Positions 49,357 through 58,451 of a stretch of DNA of 64,000 bases are shown here, piece after piece. A program made the position numbers and the translations under genes. Under the pieces are notes generated by a model. That model was not told the origin of the DNA and ran no database searches. It saw only the letters and a list, made by a program, of their open reading frames with translations. The stretch covers positions 248,001-312,000 of the forward strand of contig CAWKOH010000012.1 in the NCBI GenBank assembly GCA_963851245.1. The letters are read 5' to 3'. Position 1 is the stretch's first letter. Each line of letters begins with the position of its first letter. This DNA is from CAWKOH01 sp963851245. GTDB taxonomy: Bacteria; Actinomycetota; Acidimicrobiia; Acidimicrobiales; Palsa-688.

Positions 49357-50297
49357 ACATAGACCTGAGCGACGAGGCGCTGGAATACGGAGCCACGGTT
49401 CGCAAGGCTCTGGAGTCCGCGGGTGGCGACCTGCTGGTCCAGACGGCCGAGAACCAGCCGGACCACCGGGGCGACACTGCGGCCGGGGTGTTGGAGGAAG
49501 TCGGCGCGTGGGCGCTGGACCCGCGCGGCAGCAGCGATGAGCTCGAAGCGGCCGCCGCCCTGTGTCGTAGCGCCGGCTACTGGTCCGTGGCCTATCCGGT
49601 CGCCGAGCGGCTGTGCCGGCCGGCCGACCTCGAAGCGGACGGGCTCGTGGTCGTGGCGGACGTGGCCGCCGCCGCTCCGGTCGCCGGACTCGACCTCCGT
49701 TGGATTGCAGTGACCATGAGCGGCCGGCGTAGTCAGGCGCTGGCCCGCGAACCGATGTTGCCGCCGCGTCAGTCGGCGTTCGTCACCGAGCTCGACCTCA
49801 TTCCCGTTGATGACAAGGGCGCCCCCGACCTGCCGCTCGGACTGGTTCTGCCCTGCTGGACGCTCCTGGGCGTTCTGGACCGCGCCATGGATCTCACCCG
49901 GGATTACGTGCTGGAGCGTGAGCAGTTCGGCCAACCGCTTGCGTCCTTCCAGGGCGTGCAGTTCCAGTTCACCGACGCCGAGGTCGAGCGGGCCGGCGTC
50001 GAGGAGCTGGCCAAGTACGCCCTCTGGAGCATCGAATCCCGGCAGCCGGATGCCCTCGACAGTGCCCTGGCTCTCCGACTGGCGGCCGTGGAAGCGGCCG
50101 ATACCGTCTTCCGGGTCAGTCATCAGCTGCACGGGGCCATCGGATTCTGCGACGAGACCACCCTTTCGTGGGTTTCCCGATACAGCATCCCGCTGCGCCG
50201 GCTGCCGTTTGGCCTCTCGGCCACGCTCGATCAACTCACCCGCCATGTCGGCCGGCAAGGCCTGCACGGTCCGTTCAGCGGGGAGTTGCCAGCTTGA
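49353..50297 (+). CDS. Acyl-CoA dehydrogenase-like smaller subunit
   Basis: 314 residues from GTG 49353 (GTGA overlap). The N-terminal helical domain and beta-domain are shortened and lack the FAD-loop motif seen in the partner. The C-terminal helices with DRAMDLTRDYVLEREQFGQPLASFQGVQFQFTD and HQLHGAIGFCDETTLSWVSRYSIPLRRLPFG are well kept. In heteromeric ACADs such half-degenerate subunits provide one side of the active site. Pairing with the preceding gene is therefore likely. Confidence 0.88.
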   Translation: MNIDLSDEALEYGATVRKALESAGGDLLVQTAENQPDHRGDTAAGVLEEVGAWALDPRGSSDELEAAAALCRSAGYWSVAYPVAERLCRPADLEADGLVVVADVAAAAPVAGLDLRWIAVTMSGRRSQALAREPMLPPRQSAFVTELDLIPVDDKGAPDLPLGLVLPCWTLLGVLDRAMDLTRDYVLEREQFGQPLASFQGVQFQFTDAEVERAGVEELAKYALWSIESRQPDALDSALALRLAAVEAADTVFRVSHQLHGAIGFCDETTLSWVSRYSIPLRRLPFGLSATLDQLTRHVGRQGLHGPFSGELPA

Positions 50298-50519
50298 CCG
50301 ATTCCGGTCCCGCTGCGCGAGCACCTCGCCCGATTCGACATCGGGGTCCTCGGCGGGAAGAAGCCGGCTTACCTGTACGAGGCGGGAGAAGACGCCTATA
50401 CGGTCCACTGCCTGGCCCCATTCGGCCTTTATTCCGACATGGTCTCGTATCCCCACGGGCGGTTCCGCCAGGCCGAGTTCGCCGGGTCGGCCTGGCACCC
50501 GGGCCTCCCGGTGAGCTAG
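50294..50519 (+). CDS. Small unknown protein, likely frameshifted near its start
   Basis: From 50298 on, the frame has strongly coding-like GC at third positions and reads PLREHLARFDIGVLGGKKPA, YLYEAGEDAYTVHC, LAPFGLYSDMVSYPHGRF and RQAEFAGSAWHPGLPVS before TAG at 50517-50519. It has no ATG/GTG start. A TTG at 50294 overlapping the previous stop (TTGA) would fit the coupling used elsewhere in this operon, if one C of the CCC run at 50309-50311 is an insertion. About 74 residues. I do not recognise the family. Confidence 0.5.
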
Positions 50520-50565
50520 CCCGTCGGGGGCCAGGCCCGGCCATCGGAGTGGTCATGGGCGCCGT

Positions 50566-50955
50566 TCATGCCCCTGAGCCCAGGTTCCGCATCCATTCGT
50601 CGATCGAGGGTCCCTTCCGGTCCACGGGCTCGGAGTAGAACCGGCCCCGCCGAAGGCTGTCCGTCCCCGGGTCGATATCGAATATCACAACGGCGGCCAT
50701 TTCGAGTCCGGTGGCCTCGAGATGGTTCTCGACCCACACCTCGCACTCCGACTCGACCATCCGGACCACTTCTATACGAAGGTCTGGATAGTTGGTCAGG
50801 AGATACTGCATGTTCTTGACTTCTTGCTGCCGTCCCGTGAAGCCCCGCGCCGGGTGCTGCGGCACGATCATCTCGAAGTCGGGGTGGAAGGCGGCCGTGA
50901 CCGCGTCGATATCGCCCCGGTTCATGGCTTCCACGAATCGAACTGCTGGATTCAT
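50566..50955 (-). CDS. NTF2/SnoaL-like protein
   Basis: 129 residues from ATG 50955 with GGAAGGGAG upstream. MNPAVRFVEAMNRGDIDAVTAAFHPDFEM, then RGFTGRQQEVKNMQYLLTNYPDLRIEVVRMVESECEVWVENHLEATG and a strand with VVIFDIDPGTDSLRRGRFYSEPVDR form the SnoaL cone fold. Similar to, but not closely like, the protein at 23.7 kb. Function unknown. It converges on the ACAD operon and diverges from the LLM gene. Confidence 0.85.
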   Translation of the reverse strand: MNPAVRFVEAMNRGDIDAVTAAFHPDFEMIVPQHPARGFTGRQQEVKNMQYLLTNYPDLRIEVVRMVESECEVWVENHLEATGLEMAAVVIFDIDPGTDSLRRGRFYSEPVDRKGPSIDEWMRNLGSGA

Positions 50956-51063
50956 GCTCTCCCTTCCGGTCACCGGGCCCTCAGTCAAGGCCGGACTGCC
51001 GCGTCGGTCAAGTGGTAGACAGGGCCGGTGTTCAGCGCTTTGGCCGTCATCGGAACCGCCTGA

Positions 51064-52026
51064 TTGAGCGGAGCCGGGGGCACCAAGGTGGGAAGCGGCC
51101 GTCCCGTGGTTGGTTTGATGCTGCCGACCGCGGCTAACACAGACAGCGGGAAAGTCGAACCCACCAGGGTGATCGAGGCGGCCCGTCGCGCCGAGGCGGC
51201 CGGTTTCGACGGCGTCTACGTGGGGGACCACATTCTCCACCCCCGTGCGCTGCTCGAGTCGGTCGTGACGTTGTCGGCAGTGGCCGCTTCGACTCAGCGC
51301 ATCTCGTTGGGTCCGTGCGTGATGCTGATCGCGCTGCGCCAACCGCTTGTCCTGGCTAAGCAGCTGGGCTCCCTGGCCAGCTTTGCTCCCGGTCGTCTCC
51401 GTATAGGAGTGGGCGTCGGTGGCGAGTACCCAGCCGAGTTCGCCGCCCTTGAGGTTCCCTTGTCGGAGAGGGGCTATCGCATGGAGACCGCCTTGCTACA
51501 GCTGCGAGCCTTCCTGTCCGGTGAGCTGGATAGTCCTGCGGCAAATCTCCGGCCCGGAGCGGATCGGGTCCCATTTCTGCTGGCTGGCTGGAAGGAGCGG
51601 TCCTTGAGGCGAGCCGCGACCTGTGGCGACGGCTGGATCGGATACCTGTTGGCGCCCGCCAGCTTCGCTCGTCGCCGCAAGTTCCTGCTGGACTATCGCG
51701 CCGGTCTGGGCCGCGCTGAAGAACCGTTCGTGACAGGGATGCTGCTGCCCGTCCACGTGGGGGCCGACCCCGAGCAGGCCCGGTCCGATGCCGCGGCCTG
51801 CTGGGCCCGGGTCACCGGCATGAAGTCATCGTTTCCGCCGGAGCTGTTCGTGGGCGGGACGCCGGGCGAGATCGTTGGACAGCTCCGCGCCTACTGGGAG
51901 ACCGGTTGCTCTGAGATCATCCTGGCCCTTGCTGATCAGGGTGACGGCTACCTTGATCAGCTGGCCATCCTGGCCCAGGAGGTCCTGCCCGGGGTGTGCG
52001 AGCTCACCAAAGACCGATCGGCATGA
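51064..52026 (+). CDS. Luciferase-like (LLM) F420/flavin-dependent oxidoreductase
   Basis: 320 residues; TTG 51064 or a slightly later GTG is the start. TIM-barrel landmarks: VVGLMLPTAAN, ARRAEAAGFDGVYVGDHILHP, AASTQRISLGPCVMLIALRQPLVLAKQLGSLASFAPGRLRIGVGVGGEYPAEFAAL, VPFLLAGWKERSLRRAATCGDGWIGYLLAP and a C-terminal VGGTPGEIVGQLRAYWETGCSEIILAL. F420 versus FMN cannot be told by eye. The mycobacterial steroid cluster has a similar gene (Rv3520c) beside Rv3521-3523-like genes, which also occur here at 56.5-59.6 kb. Confidence 0.92.
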   Translation: MSGAGGTKVGSGRPVVGLMLPTAANTDSGKVEPTRVIEAARRAEAAGFDGVYVGDHILHPRALLESVVTLSAVAASTQRISLGPCVMLIALRQPLVLAKQLGSLASFAPGRLRIGVGVGGEYPAEFAALEVPLSERGYRMETALLQLRAFLSGELDSPAANLRPGADRVPFLLAGWKERSLRRAATCGDGWIGYLLAPASFARRRKFLLDYRAGLGRAEEPFVTGMLLPVHVGADPEQARSDAAACWARVTGMKSSFPPELFVGGTPGEIVGQLRAYWETGCSEIILALADQGDGYLDQLAILAQEVLPGVCELTKDRSA

Positions 52027-52111
52027 GGCAGCTCGCTGGGAGACCCGGCGCTACCATGACTCGCCTGCAATTGGCAGGTCGTTGCTCACTCGCACACGTC
52101 AGGAGCTCGAC

Positions 52112-52924
52112 GTGCCCTTTCCCGATGTCAGTGACCGATCGCTGAAGGAGCTGATCTCCCTCCAAGGCCGGAGCGCTGCCGTAACGGGAGGGGCCAGGGG
52201 ACTGGGCCGGGCAGTAGCCAGACGCCTGGCCGAAGCAGGCGCGGCCGTCATGATCGGGGACGTCGACGGTCGGGCGGCAGAGATGGCCGCAGAGGAGCTG
52301 GCCAAGCAGTGTGATTCCGAGGTCTTGGCCATGACGGTGGACGTATCGGATTCCAGTTCGATCGGGGCCATGGCGGACGCCGCTGTCACCGTATTCGGAG
52401 CGGTCGACATTTGGGTCAACAATGCCGGCGTCTACCCCTCCACCCCGCTTCTCGAAATGTCCGACGCAGACTGGGACCGGGTACTCGATATCAATCTGCG
52501 TGGTGCGTTCATCGGGTGCAGAGAGTCCGCCCGCCGCATGATCAATGCCGGCCGCGGCGGGGTGATCGTGAATATGGCGTCGATCGCCGGTGTAGGAGGC
52601 CGGAGACCGGGGGTTAGTCATTATGTGGCCTCCAAGCACGGGATCGTGGGGCTCACGAAGCAGCTGGCGCTCGAGCTGGCGAAGGATCACATCCGCGTCC
52701 TGGCGGTCGCCCCCACCACCATCCTGACGCCCGGGGTGGAGGTGACGGCGGCCGGCCTGGCCGCGGACGCGGGGGTCGGGATCGAGGAACTGATTACCGG
52801 AATCATGGGGCGGCCCGGCCGGCCCGACGACGTGGCGAGGGTCGTCCTGTTTTGTGCGAGCGACCTCTCCCTTTTCATGACGGGAAGCACACTTCTGGTC
52901 GACGCCGGCGAGATGGCGAGGTAG
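52112..52924 (+). CDS. SDR oxidoreductase
   Basis: 270 residues from GTG 52112 with AGGAG 6-10 bases upstream. SAAVTGGARGLGRA, NNAGVYP, MASIAGVGG, YVASKHGIVGLT with Tyr/Lys, DLSLFMTGSTLLVDAGEM. A small palindrome CCTGC-aattg-GCAGG lies at 52064-52078 in front of it. It is co-directional with the LLM gene and the cupin gene. Confidence 0.92.
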   Translation: MPFPDVSDRSLKELISLQGRSAAVTGGARGLGRAVARRLAEAGAAVMIGDVDGRAAEMAAEELAKQCDSEVLAMTVDVSDSSSIGAMADAAVTVFGAVDIWVNNAGVYPSTPLLEMSDADWDRVLDINLRGAFIGCRESARRMINAGRGGVIVNMASIAGVGGRRPGVSHYVASKHGIVGLTKQLALELAKDHIRVLAVAPTTILTPGVEVTAAGLAADAGVGIEELITGIMGRPGRPDDVARVVLFCASDLSLFMTGSTLLVDAGEMAR

Positions 52925-52980
52925 TGGTACCTTCACCCGAGCGGGGCGTTCGCTCCGATGAACGAGGGAAAGAGGCAGCC

Positions 52981-53514
52981 ATGCCTGTGACCGAGAAGAG
53001 ACACGGAATCACCATCCACCGGGCCTCAGACGCGATCGACCTGGCGGAGACTGACTTCATGACGCCGGCCGAGGTGTCCGGCGAAGTATCCCGAGGAGTG
53101 AGTGGGATTACCGAGTCAGGCATTGGTGCCGGCTCGGAGGTCAAGGTCTTGGTGCGCGATGCCGGAGGATTCAGCCTCGTCTACCTGTGGTTCAAGGAGA
53201 ACTACCCCTTGCCGCGCCACAGTCACAACGTCGACTGTATGTACTACGTCATCTCCGGGAGCGCGGTGATGGGCCATCAGATGTTGCGGGCCGGCGATTC
53301 GTTCTTTGTACCCGCCGGCGCGCCGTATCAGTACAACGCCGGTCCGGAGGGGGTGGAGGTGCTGGAAGTCCGCCACGGAGCGGAGCAGTTCGACATCAAG
53401 CTGAGCGAGACCAGTCCGGGTCGGTGGCAGGCTATGGCCGAGGCGGTCAAAGCGAACCGGGATGCGTGGGCGGCCGCCACGACCAGCCCGACCTTCGCCG
53501 CCAACTCGGGTTGA
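52981..53514 (+). CDS. Cupin-domain protein
   Basis: 177 residues from ATG 52981 with a purine-rich ribosome site. The double-stranded beta-helix core is LVYLWFKENYPLPRHSHNVDCMYYVISGSAVMG (metal His pair in RHSH) and RAGDSFFVPAGAPYQYNAGPEGVEVLEVRHGAEQFD. A C-terminal helix with AEAVKANRDAW follows. Cupins of this size bind a metal and serve as isomerases, dioxygenases or sensors; which one is unknown. Confidence 0.88.
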   Translation: MPVTEKRHGITIHRASDAIDLAETDFMTPAEVSGEVSRGVSGITESGIGAGSEVKVLVRDAGGFSLVYLWFKENYPLPRHSHNVDCMYYVISGSAVMGHQMLRAGDSFFVPAGAPYQYNAGPEGVEVLEVRHGAEQFDIKLSETSPGRWQAMAEAVKANRDAWAAATTSPTFAANSG

Positions 53515-53550
53515 GGATATCTTCTACGACCGTGGCCGCCCCAAGTGAGC

Positions 53551-53589
53551 GAGCATTTGCTACCTTAGAGCGGTAGAGCGAATGTGCTC
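53551..53589. promoter_or_regulatory. Imperfect inverted repeat before the amidohydrolase gene
   Basis: GAGCATTTGCTACC and GGTAGAGCGAATGTGCTC pair imperfectly around TTAGAGC, 20 bases before the start codon; it is an operator or an mRNA hairpin over the ribosome site. Confidence 0.35.
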
Positions 53590-53608
53590 CGACAGATCGG
53601 AGTGGGAG

Positions 53609-55250
53609 ATGGATCTGCTGTTGCGGGAGGGGGTCGTGGTCGACGGCACGGGTGGGCCAGCCCGGGCCGCCGACGTTGCGGTCGACGGTGATCGGATCAG
53701 CGCCGTGGGGGCAGCGGGGACGCTGGAGCCGGCTTCCGGCACCGAGGTCCTGGATCTGCAGGGACTGACGCTGGCGCCAGGCTTCATTGACGTTCACACC
53801 CACTACGACGCCCAGATCCTCTGGGACGGTGACCTCACCCCCTCTAGCTGGCATGGGGTGACCAGCGTCGTCATGGGCAACTGCGGGTTCGGTGTCGCCC
53901 CCACTCATGCGCGGCACCGTGAGATCATCGTGCGCCTCCTCGAGAACGTCGAGGGCATGTCCATGGAAGCTCTCGACGCCGGGATCGACTGGTGTTTCGA
54001 GACCTTCCCCGAGTACATGGGGGCTCTCGACAAGCGACGCAAGCGGCTCAACGTCGGCGCGTTCATCGGCCATTCGCCGCTCCGCCTGTTCGTCCTCGAC
54101 GGCGAGGAGAGGCCGGCGAAGCCGGAGGAAATCGAGACCATGCGCGATGTCGTGCGCGAGGCCATGGCTGCGGGGGCGATCGGCTTTTCCACCTCCCGCC
54201 AGCCCGCGCATCAGGGCGCCTTCGGCCGGCCCGTGCCGAGCCGCTTCGCCGAGACGGATGAGGTCTACGCCCTGGCGTCGGTCCTGGGCGAGCTTGGCAA
54301 GGGGGTCGTGCAGATCTCCATCGGACCGGGCCTCTTCGTCGACCAGTTCTCCGACATAGCAGTTCGGTACGGCGTCCCGGTCACGTGGACGGCGCTCGTG
54401 GCCCGGGCCGACAAGCCGGGCGCCGCTCTTCGCACCGTCGAACGGGGCGCCAACCTCCCGGGGGAGGTGTACCCACAGATCGCCTGCAGGCCGATCGTCA
54501 TGCAGATAAGCATGGCGGACCCCTTCCCGCTGGCGGAGGTCGACGAGTGGAAGGAGGTGCTGGCCCGGCCCCGGGACGGACGACCGAGCCTCTACCGGGA
54601 CCCGGCTTGGAGGGACCGGGCCCGCCCGGCGACTTTGGAGAAGTGGAGCCACCGCTGGTCCAAGATCGATGTCGAAGAGACGATGGTCCACCCCGATGTC
54701 GTCGGCGTACCGCTCGACCGTCTGGCCTCCGAGCGGGGCACCACCCCGTTCGACGTCATGCTGGATCTGGCCCTGAGCGACGACATGGCCACTCGCTTCA
54801 GGGTGGTCATGGACAACGACGGTGAAGGCGAGATAGGCGGCCTGCTGGCCGACAAGCGGACCCTGCTCGGCCTTTCCGACGCCGGAGCCCACGCCAGTCA
54901 ACTGTGCGACGCCTGCTTCTCGACCCACCTGCTAGGCCACTGGGTTCGGTGAACGCCGGGCTCTCTCTCTGGAGGACGCCGTCTGGCGGCTGACCGGACA
55001 CCCGCACGACGCCTTTCGGATAAGGAACCGCGGATTGATCCGCGCAGGTTTCCATGCCGACCTGGTGGCGTTCGATCCGGAGACCATCGGTACCACTGCG
55101 GTGGAGCGGGTTCGCGATCAGCCGGGCGGGGCCGACCGCCTGCTGGTGGGAAGTACGGGCGTAGAGCACATGTGGGTCAATGGAGTCGCCACCCGCGTTG
55201 CGGGGGTGGACGTGGCAGGTGCGGCGCCGGGTCAGATGATCCGCAGCTGA
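53609..55250 (+). CDS. D-aminoacylase-type amidohydrolase, single frameshift
   Basis: From ATG 53609: MDLLLREGVVVDGTGGPARA, metal motif DVHTHYDAQ (His63, His65) and NCGFG with Cys92, GHSPLRL, ISIGPGLFVDQF, LSDAGAHASQLCDA. The first frame stops at 54952 (GHWVR then TGA). One base over, the gene continues ERRALSLEDAVWRLTGHPHDAFRIRNRGLIRAGFHADLVAFDPE to the stop at 55250, supplying the composite beta-sandwich and last helix. Restored length about 546 residues, normal for the family. D-aminoacylases hydrolyse N-acyl-D-amino acids; many relatives have other amide or ester substrates. Confidence 0.85.
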
Positions 55251-55306
55251 TCGCGCCGTGTCGCCGCCGACCGCCTAGCCGTCTCTCGTCTACTTTCTGA
55301 CTGAGA

Positions 55307-56482
55307 ATGGAGAAGTTCGAGGACGCCGTCATCATCTCCGGCATCGGGCAGTCGACGGTCGGCCGGTGTCTGGGACGGTCTCCTCTGAGCTTGACTCTCG
55401 ATGCGATCAGCGATGCCCTCCACGATGCCGGACTGTCGGCGCGCGACGTGCAGGGCCTGGCCGCCTATCCGGGGGGCGGCACTTCGCTGGGACCGGGTTT
55501 TGCCGGCCCTTCGCTGACCGAGGTCTACGAAGCCATGGGCCTGGAGGCAGAGCTCGTGATGGGGGGCTTCGAGGGCCCGGCGCAACTTGGTCCGGTACTG
55601 AACGGCTGCCTGGCCATCAATGCCGGCTTGGCCCGCCACGTCCTCGTCTATCGCACTGTTACGGAGGGCTCTGCCCGGGCCGAGGCCAAAAAGGGCGCCG
55701 TTCGGGACCCCTCAGTCGTCCCTGCCAGCAACTGGATAACCGCCTTCGGTCAGGGGCCGGCGCCGATCGGCTATGCCTTGTTGGCCCGTCGCCACTTCCA
55801 TGAATACGGCACCTCCAGGGAGCAACTGGCCCAGATCGCCTTGACGGCGCGGCGGCACGCCCGGCTCAATCCGAAAGCCCTATTGAAGGAGCCGCTATCG
55901 CTGCTGGACTACCTGTCCACGCGGATGATCGCGGACCCCCTGTGCCTCTATGACTGCGACATCTATTGCGACGGTTCGACGGCCTTAGTCCTTTCGGGCG
56001 CCGACTACGGCCCCGATGGCGCCAGCGCCCCCGTGCACATCGAAGCGTTGGGGATGGCTCCTGCGGCTCAATCGAGTTACGCCTCGCACACGGACCTGCA
56101 GCCCGGACGGAGGGCCGCGCAGCAGATGTGGAGTCGCACCGACCTGCGCCCTTCGGATGTGGCCGTGGCCGGCATCTACGACGGCTTCAGCATCCTTACC
56201 ATGCTTTGGCTGGAGGCCCTTGGATTCTGTGACCGCGGGGAGAGCGGCCCGTTCGTCGAAGGAGGCCATCGCATCGCCCTCGGAGGAGAACTGCCGATCA
56301 ATACGAACGGAGGGCAGCTGTCCGGTGGCCGCTTGCACGGTTTGGGCTTCGTCCACGAGATGTGCCTGCAGTTGCGCAGGCGAGCGGAGGGGCGTCAGGT
56401 GGAGGGGGCGAGTGTCGCCGCCGTCAGCGTCGGCGCCCTGCCTTACGTCGGTTGCATGCTGTTGCGGGCGGCCGACGCATGA
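55307..56482 (+). CDS. SCP2-thiolase-like protein, probably non-thiolytic
   Basis: 391 residues. VIISGIGQSTVGRCLGRSPLSLTLDAI, AYPGGG, GFEGPAQLGPVLNGCLAINAGLARHVLVYRTV, LYDCDIYCDGSTALV, IYDGFSILTMLWLEALGF and NTNGGQLSGGRLHGLGFVHE. By eye the position of the thiolase nucleophile Cys is Gly, and the GHP and C-x-G motifs of thiolases are absent. This fits retro-aldolases of the Ltp2 kind, which work with a DUF35 partner; the next gene is one (ATGA overlap). Confidence 0.88.
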   Translation: MEKFEDAVIISGIGQSTVGRCLGRSPLSLTLDAISDALHDAGLSARDVQGLAAYPGGGTSLGPGFAGPSLTEVYEAMGLEAELVMGGFEGPAQLGPVLNGCLAINAGLARHVLVYRTVTEGSARAEAKKGAVRDPSVVPASNWITAFGQGPAPIGYALLARRHFHEYGTSREQLAQIALTARRHARLNPKALLKEPLSLLDYLSTRMIADPLCLYDCDIYCDGSTALVLSGADYGPDGASAPVHIEALGMAPAAQSSYASHTDLQPGRRAAQQMWSRTDLRPSDVAVAGIYDGFSILTMLWLEALGFCDRGESGPFVEGGHRIALGGELPINTNGGQLSGGRLHGLGFVHEMCLQLRRRAEGRQVEGASVAAVSVGALPYVGCMLLRAADA

Positions 56483-57435
56483 CCGGGCCGCTGCGGGCTC
56501 CTCACGTCGTCGATTACTCGTACCGGCGAAGCACTGGTGGCGCCGTTCGGGTGTTCCTCGCCGGGCTGGCGAAAAAGGAGATCTGGGCCAGCCGGTCGGC
56601 CAGTGGCACGATCGAGGTCCCGCCTGTCGATTGGGACCCCGAGACCGGAACTGAAGTCGAGGAATTCGTTCGTCTGGGAAATCGGGGCGTGGTGCGCACC
56701 TGGACCTGGGTGACCGACCCCGATGCCGGCCATCCGTTGGACGGGCCCTTCGCCTTGGCGCTGGTCCAGATCGATGGCGCCGACTCTGCCTTGCTCCACG
56801 TCGTCGATATCGAAGCGGAAGTCATGATGCGCAGCGGGATGGCTGTGCGAGCGGATTGGAGGGAGGAGCGTACCGGCAGCATCCGCGACATCAGAGCCTT
56901 CGTTGCCGACCTGGGAGAGCCAAGCCGGTCAATCGCGCCGTCCTTCGCTGACGCGCCCGAACCGATCACAGCCGAGAAGATCGTTTGCCACTTCACGGTT
57001 CCCTATACCTACGAGCCCGGGCTGACTATGTCCAGGTTCCTGCAGGCCCTCGGCGAGCGTCGCATCGAGGGTGGCCGCTGTCCGTCTTGTTCCGGCGTCT
57101 ACGTGCCGCCCCGCTCCCGGTGCCCGCAGTGCCGAGTCGGCCCCCTCGATCGGGTGGAACTACCCGATCGGGGTTCGGTCGCTTCCTACACCGTGGTGCA
57201 CCTCCCGTTCCCCGGCTTGACGATGGATCTCCCGTTCGTGTCTGCGTGGATCCGACTCGACGGAGCGGACGTCACCTTCGCTCATCTCCTCGGTGAGGTC
57301 CGGCCCGAGGATGTGGCCGTGGGGCAGCGGGTGGAGGCGGTCTGGGTTGAAGACCACGAGCTGGCACCCACGTGGGAGAGCATCAGGTACTTCCGCCCCG
57401 CCGTCGTCGGCGGTGGTGATGCCGAGGGCCCGTGA
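56479..57435 (+). CDS. Two-unit DUF35 (zinc-ribbon/OB-fold) protein
   Basis: 318 residues from ATG 56479. The N-terminal half (about 40-165) is OB-like (RTWTWVTDPDAGHPLDGPFALALVQIDGADS) without a zinc ribbon. The C-terminal half has SRFLQALGERRIEGGRCPSC, completed by a second CPQC pair, then an OB-fold (VASYTVVHLPFPG, FVSAWIRLDGADVTFAHLLGEV). DUF35 proteins bind and activate thiolase-like or hydratase partners. Length and position before two thiolase-like genes parallel mycobacterial Rv3521-Rv3522-Rv3523 (from memory). Confidence 0.85.
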   Translation: MTGPLRAPHVVDYSYRRSTGGAVRVFLAGLAKKEIWASRSASGTIEVPPVDWDPETGTEVEEFVRLGNRGVVRTWTWVTDPDAGHPLDGPFALALVQIDGADSALLHVVDIEAEVMMRSGMAVRADWREERTGSIRDIRAFVADLGEPSRSIAPSFADAPEPITAEKIVCHFTVPYTYEPGLTMSRFLQALGERRIEGGRCPSCSGVYVPPRSRCPQCRVGPLDRVELPDRGSVASYTVVHLPFPGLTMDLPFVSAWIRLDGADVTFAHLLGEVRPEDVAVGQRVEAVWVEDHELAPTWESIRYFRPAVVGGGDAEGP

Positions 57436-58451
57436 CCCGCGTAGCCGCGGTCGGCTTCGCCAGCGAAGTGGCCCTGGTAAGCGACGGGCGGAGCGACGCC
57501 GAGCTGTTGGCGCCGGTAGTGGACCGGGCCATCGCCACCAGTGGGATATCACTCTCCGATATCGGGGTACTCGGCACGGCCAGCTCCGAGTTTCTGAACG
57601 GAGTGGTGGGCAACGTCATGGGGGCCTTCGACGCCGTGACCGGTTGGCCGCCGAGCGCTCACTCCCATCTTGAAGCCGATGGGGCGTTCGCGCTCTATGA
57701 GTCGTGGGTGCGCCTCATGGCCGGTCAGGGGCGGGCGGCGCTGGTCTGTGCGTTCAGCCGTCCTCTGGCCGAAGACAAGCGCTCCGTCCTGTCCCTCCAG
57801 CTTGATCCATACCTCGTCCAACCTCTCGGGCCCAGCGCGGCCAGCCTGGCGGCTCTCCAAGCGCGGGCCCTGGTCGAATCCGGGCAGTACAGCGAGTCTG
57901 ATTTCGCCGCGGTCGTCAGGGCCCGTCGCGGCGGCCCAGATGTAGATGATCTTCTTCGGCGCCCATATGTGGCTTCGCCTCTGCGAGCCTCCGACTGCTC
58001 CACCATCTGCTCAGGAGCGGCCGCCATGGTGCTGGCCGTCGACGAGCTCCTCACCCGGACAACCGGCCGGCCGGCCTGGATCGCGGGTATCGGTCACCGG
58101 CTCGAACGCCAATCCTTGGGTGGCCGTGAACTTTGTACTTCGCCGTCCACCCGCGCTGTCGCCACCGATCTGGGTATCAGCGGGACAGCTCTCGACGTTC
58201 TGGAGGTGCATGCACCCTTCAGCCATCAGGAGTTGATCCTGATCGAGGCTGTGAACGCAAGTGAGATAGGTGCGGTGAATCCCTCGGGCGGCGCCCTACC
58301 GGCCGATCCGATCATGGCTACCGGACTCATCCGTATCGGCTCGGCCGCTGCTGCCATCATGTCGGGCCACGCCAACCGGGTAGCCGCCCACGCCACCAAC
58401 GGTGCCTGCTTGCAGCACAACTTGGTCTGCGTTATGGAGGGCGATAGGTGA
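57432..58451 (+). CDS. Thiolase-superfamily protein (Ltp4-like)
   Basis: 339 residues from GTG 57432, overlapping the DUF35 gene. TRVAAVGFASEVALVSDGRSDAELLAPVVDRAI, GTASSEFLNGVVGNVMGAFDAV, the distinctive HLEADGAFALYESWVRLMAGQGRAALV, CSTICSGAAAMVL, EVHAPFSHQELILIEA and NPSGGALPADPIMATGLIR. The nucleophile Cys position seems to be Glu in the HLEADGAF segment. Lipid-transfer/thiolase-like subunit, probably partnered with the next gene. Confidence 0.85.
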   Translation: MTRVAAVGFASEVALVSDGRSDAELLAPVVDRAIATSGISLSDIGVLGTASSEFLNGVVGNVMGAFDAVTGWPPSAHSHLEADGAFALYESWVRLMAGQGRAALVCAFSRPLAEDKRSVLSLQLDPYLVQPLGPSAASLAALQARALVESGQYSESDFAAVVRARRGGPDVDDLLRRPYVASPLRASDCSTICSGAAAMVLAVDELLTRTTGRPAWIAGIGHRLERQSLGGRELCTSPSTRAVATDLGISGTALDVLEVHAPFSHQELILIEAVNASEIGAVNPSGGALPADPIMATGLIRIGSAAAAIMSGHANRVAAHATNGACLQHNLVCVMEGDR

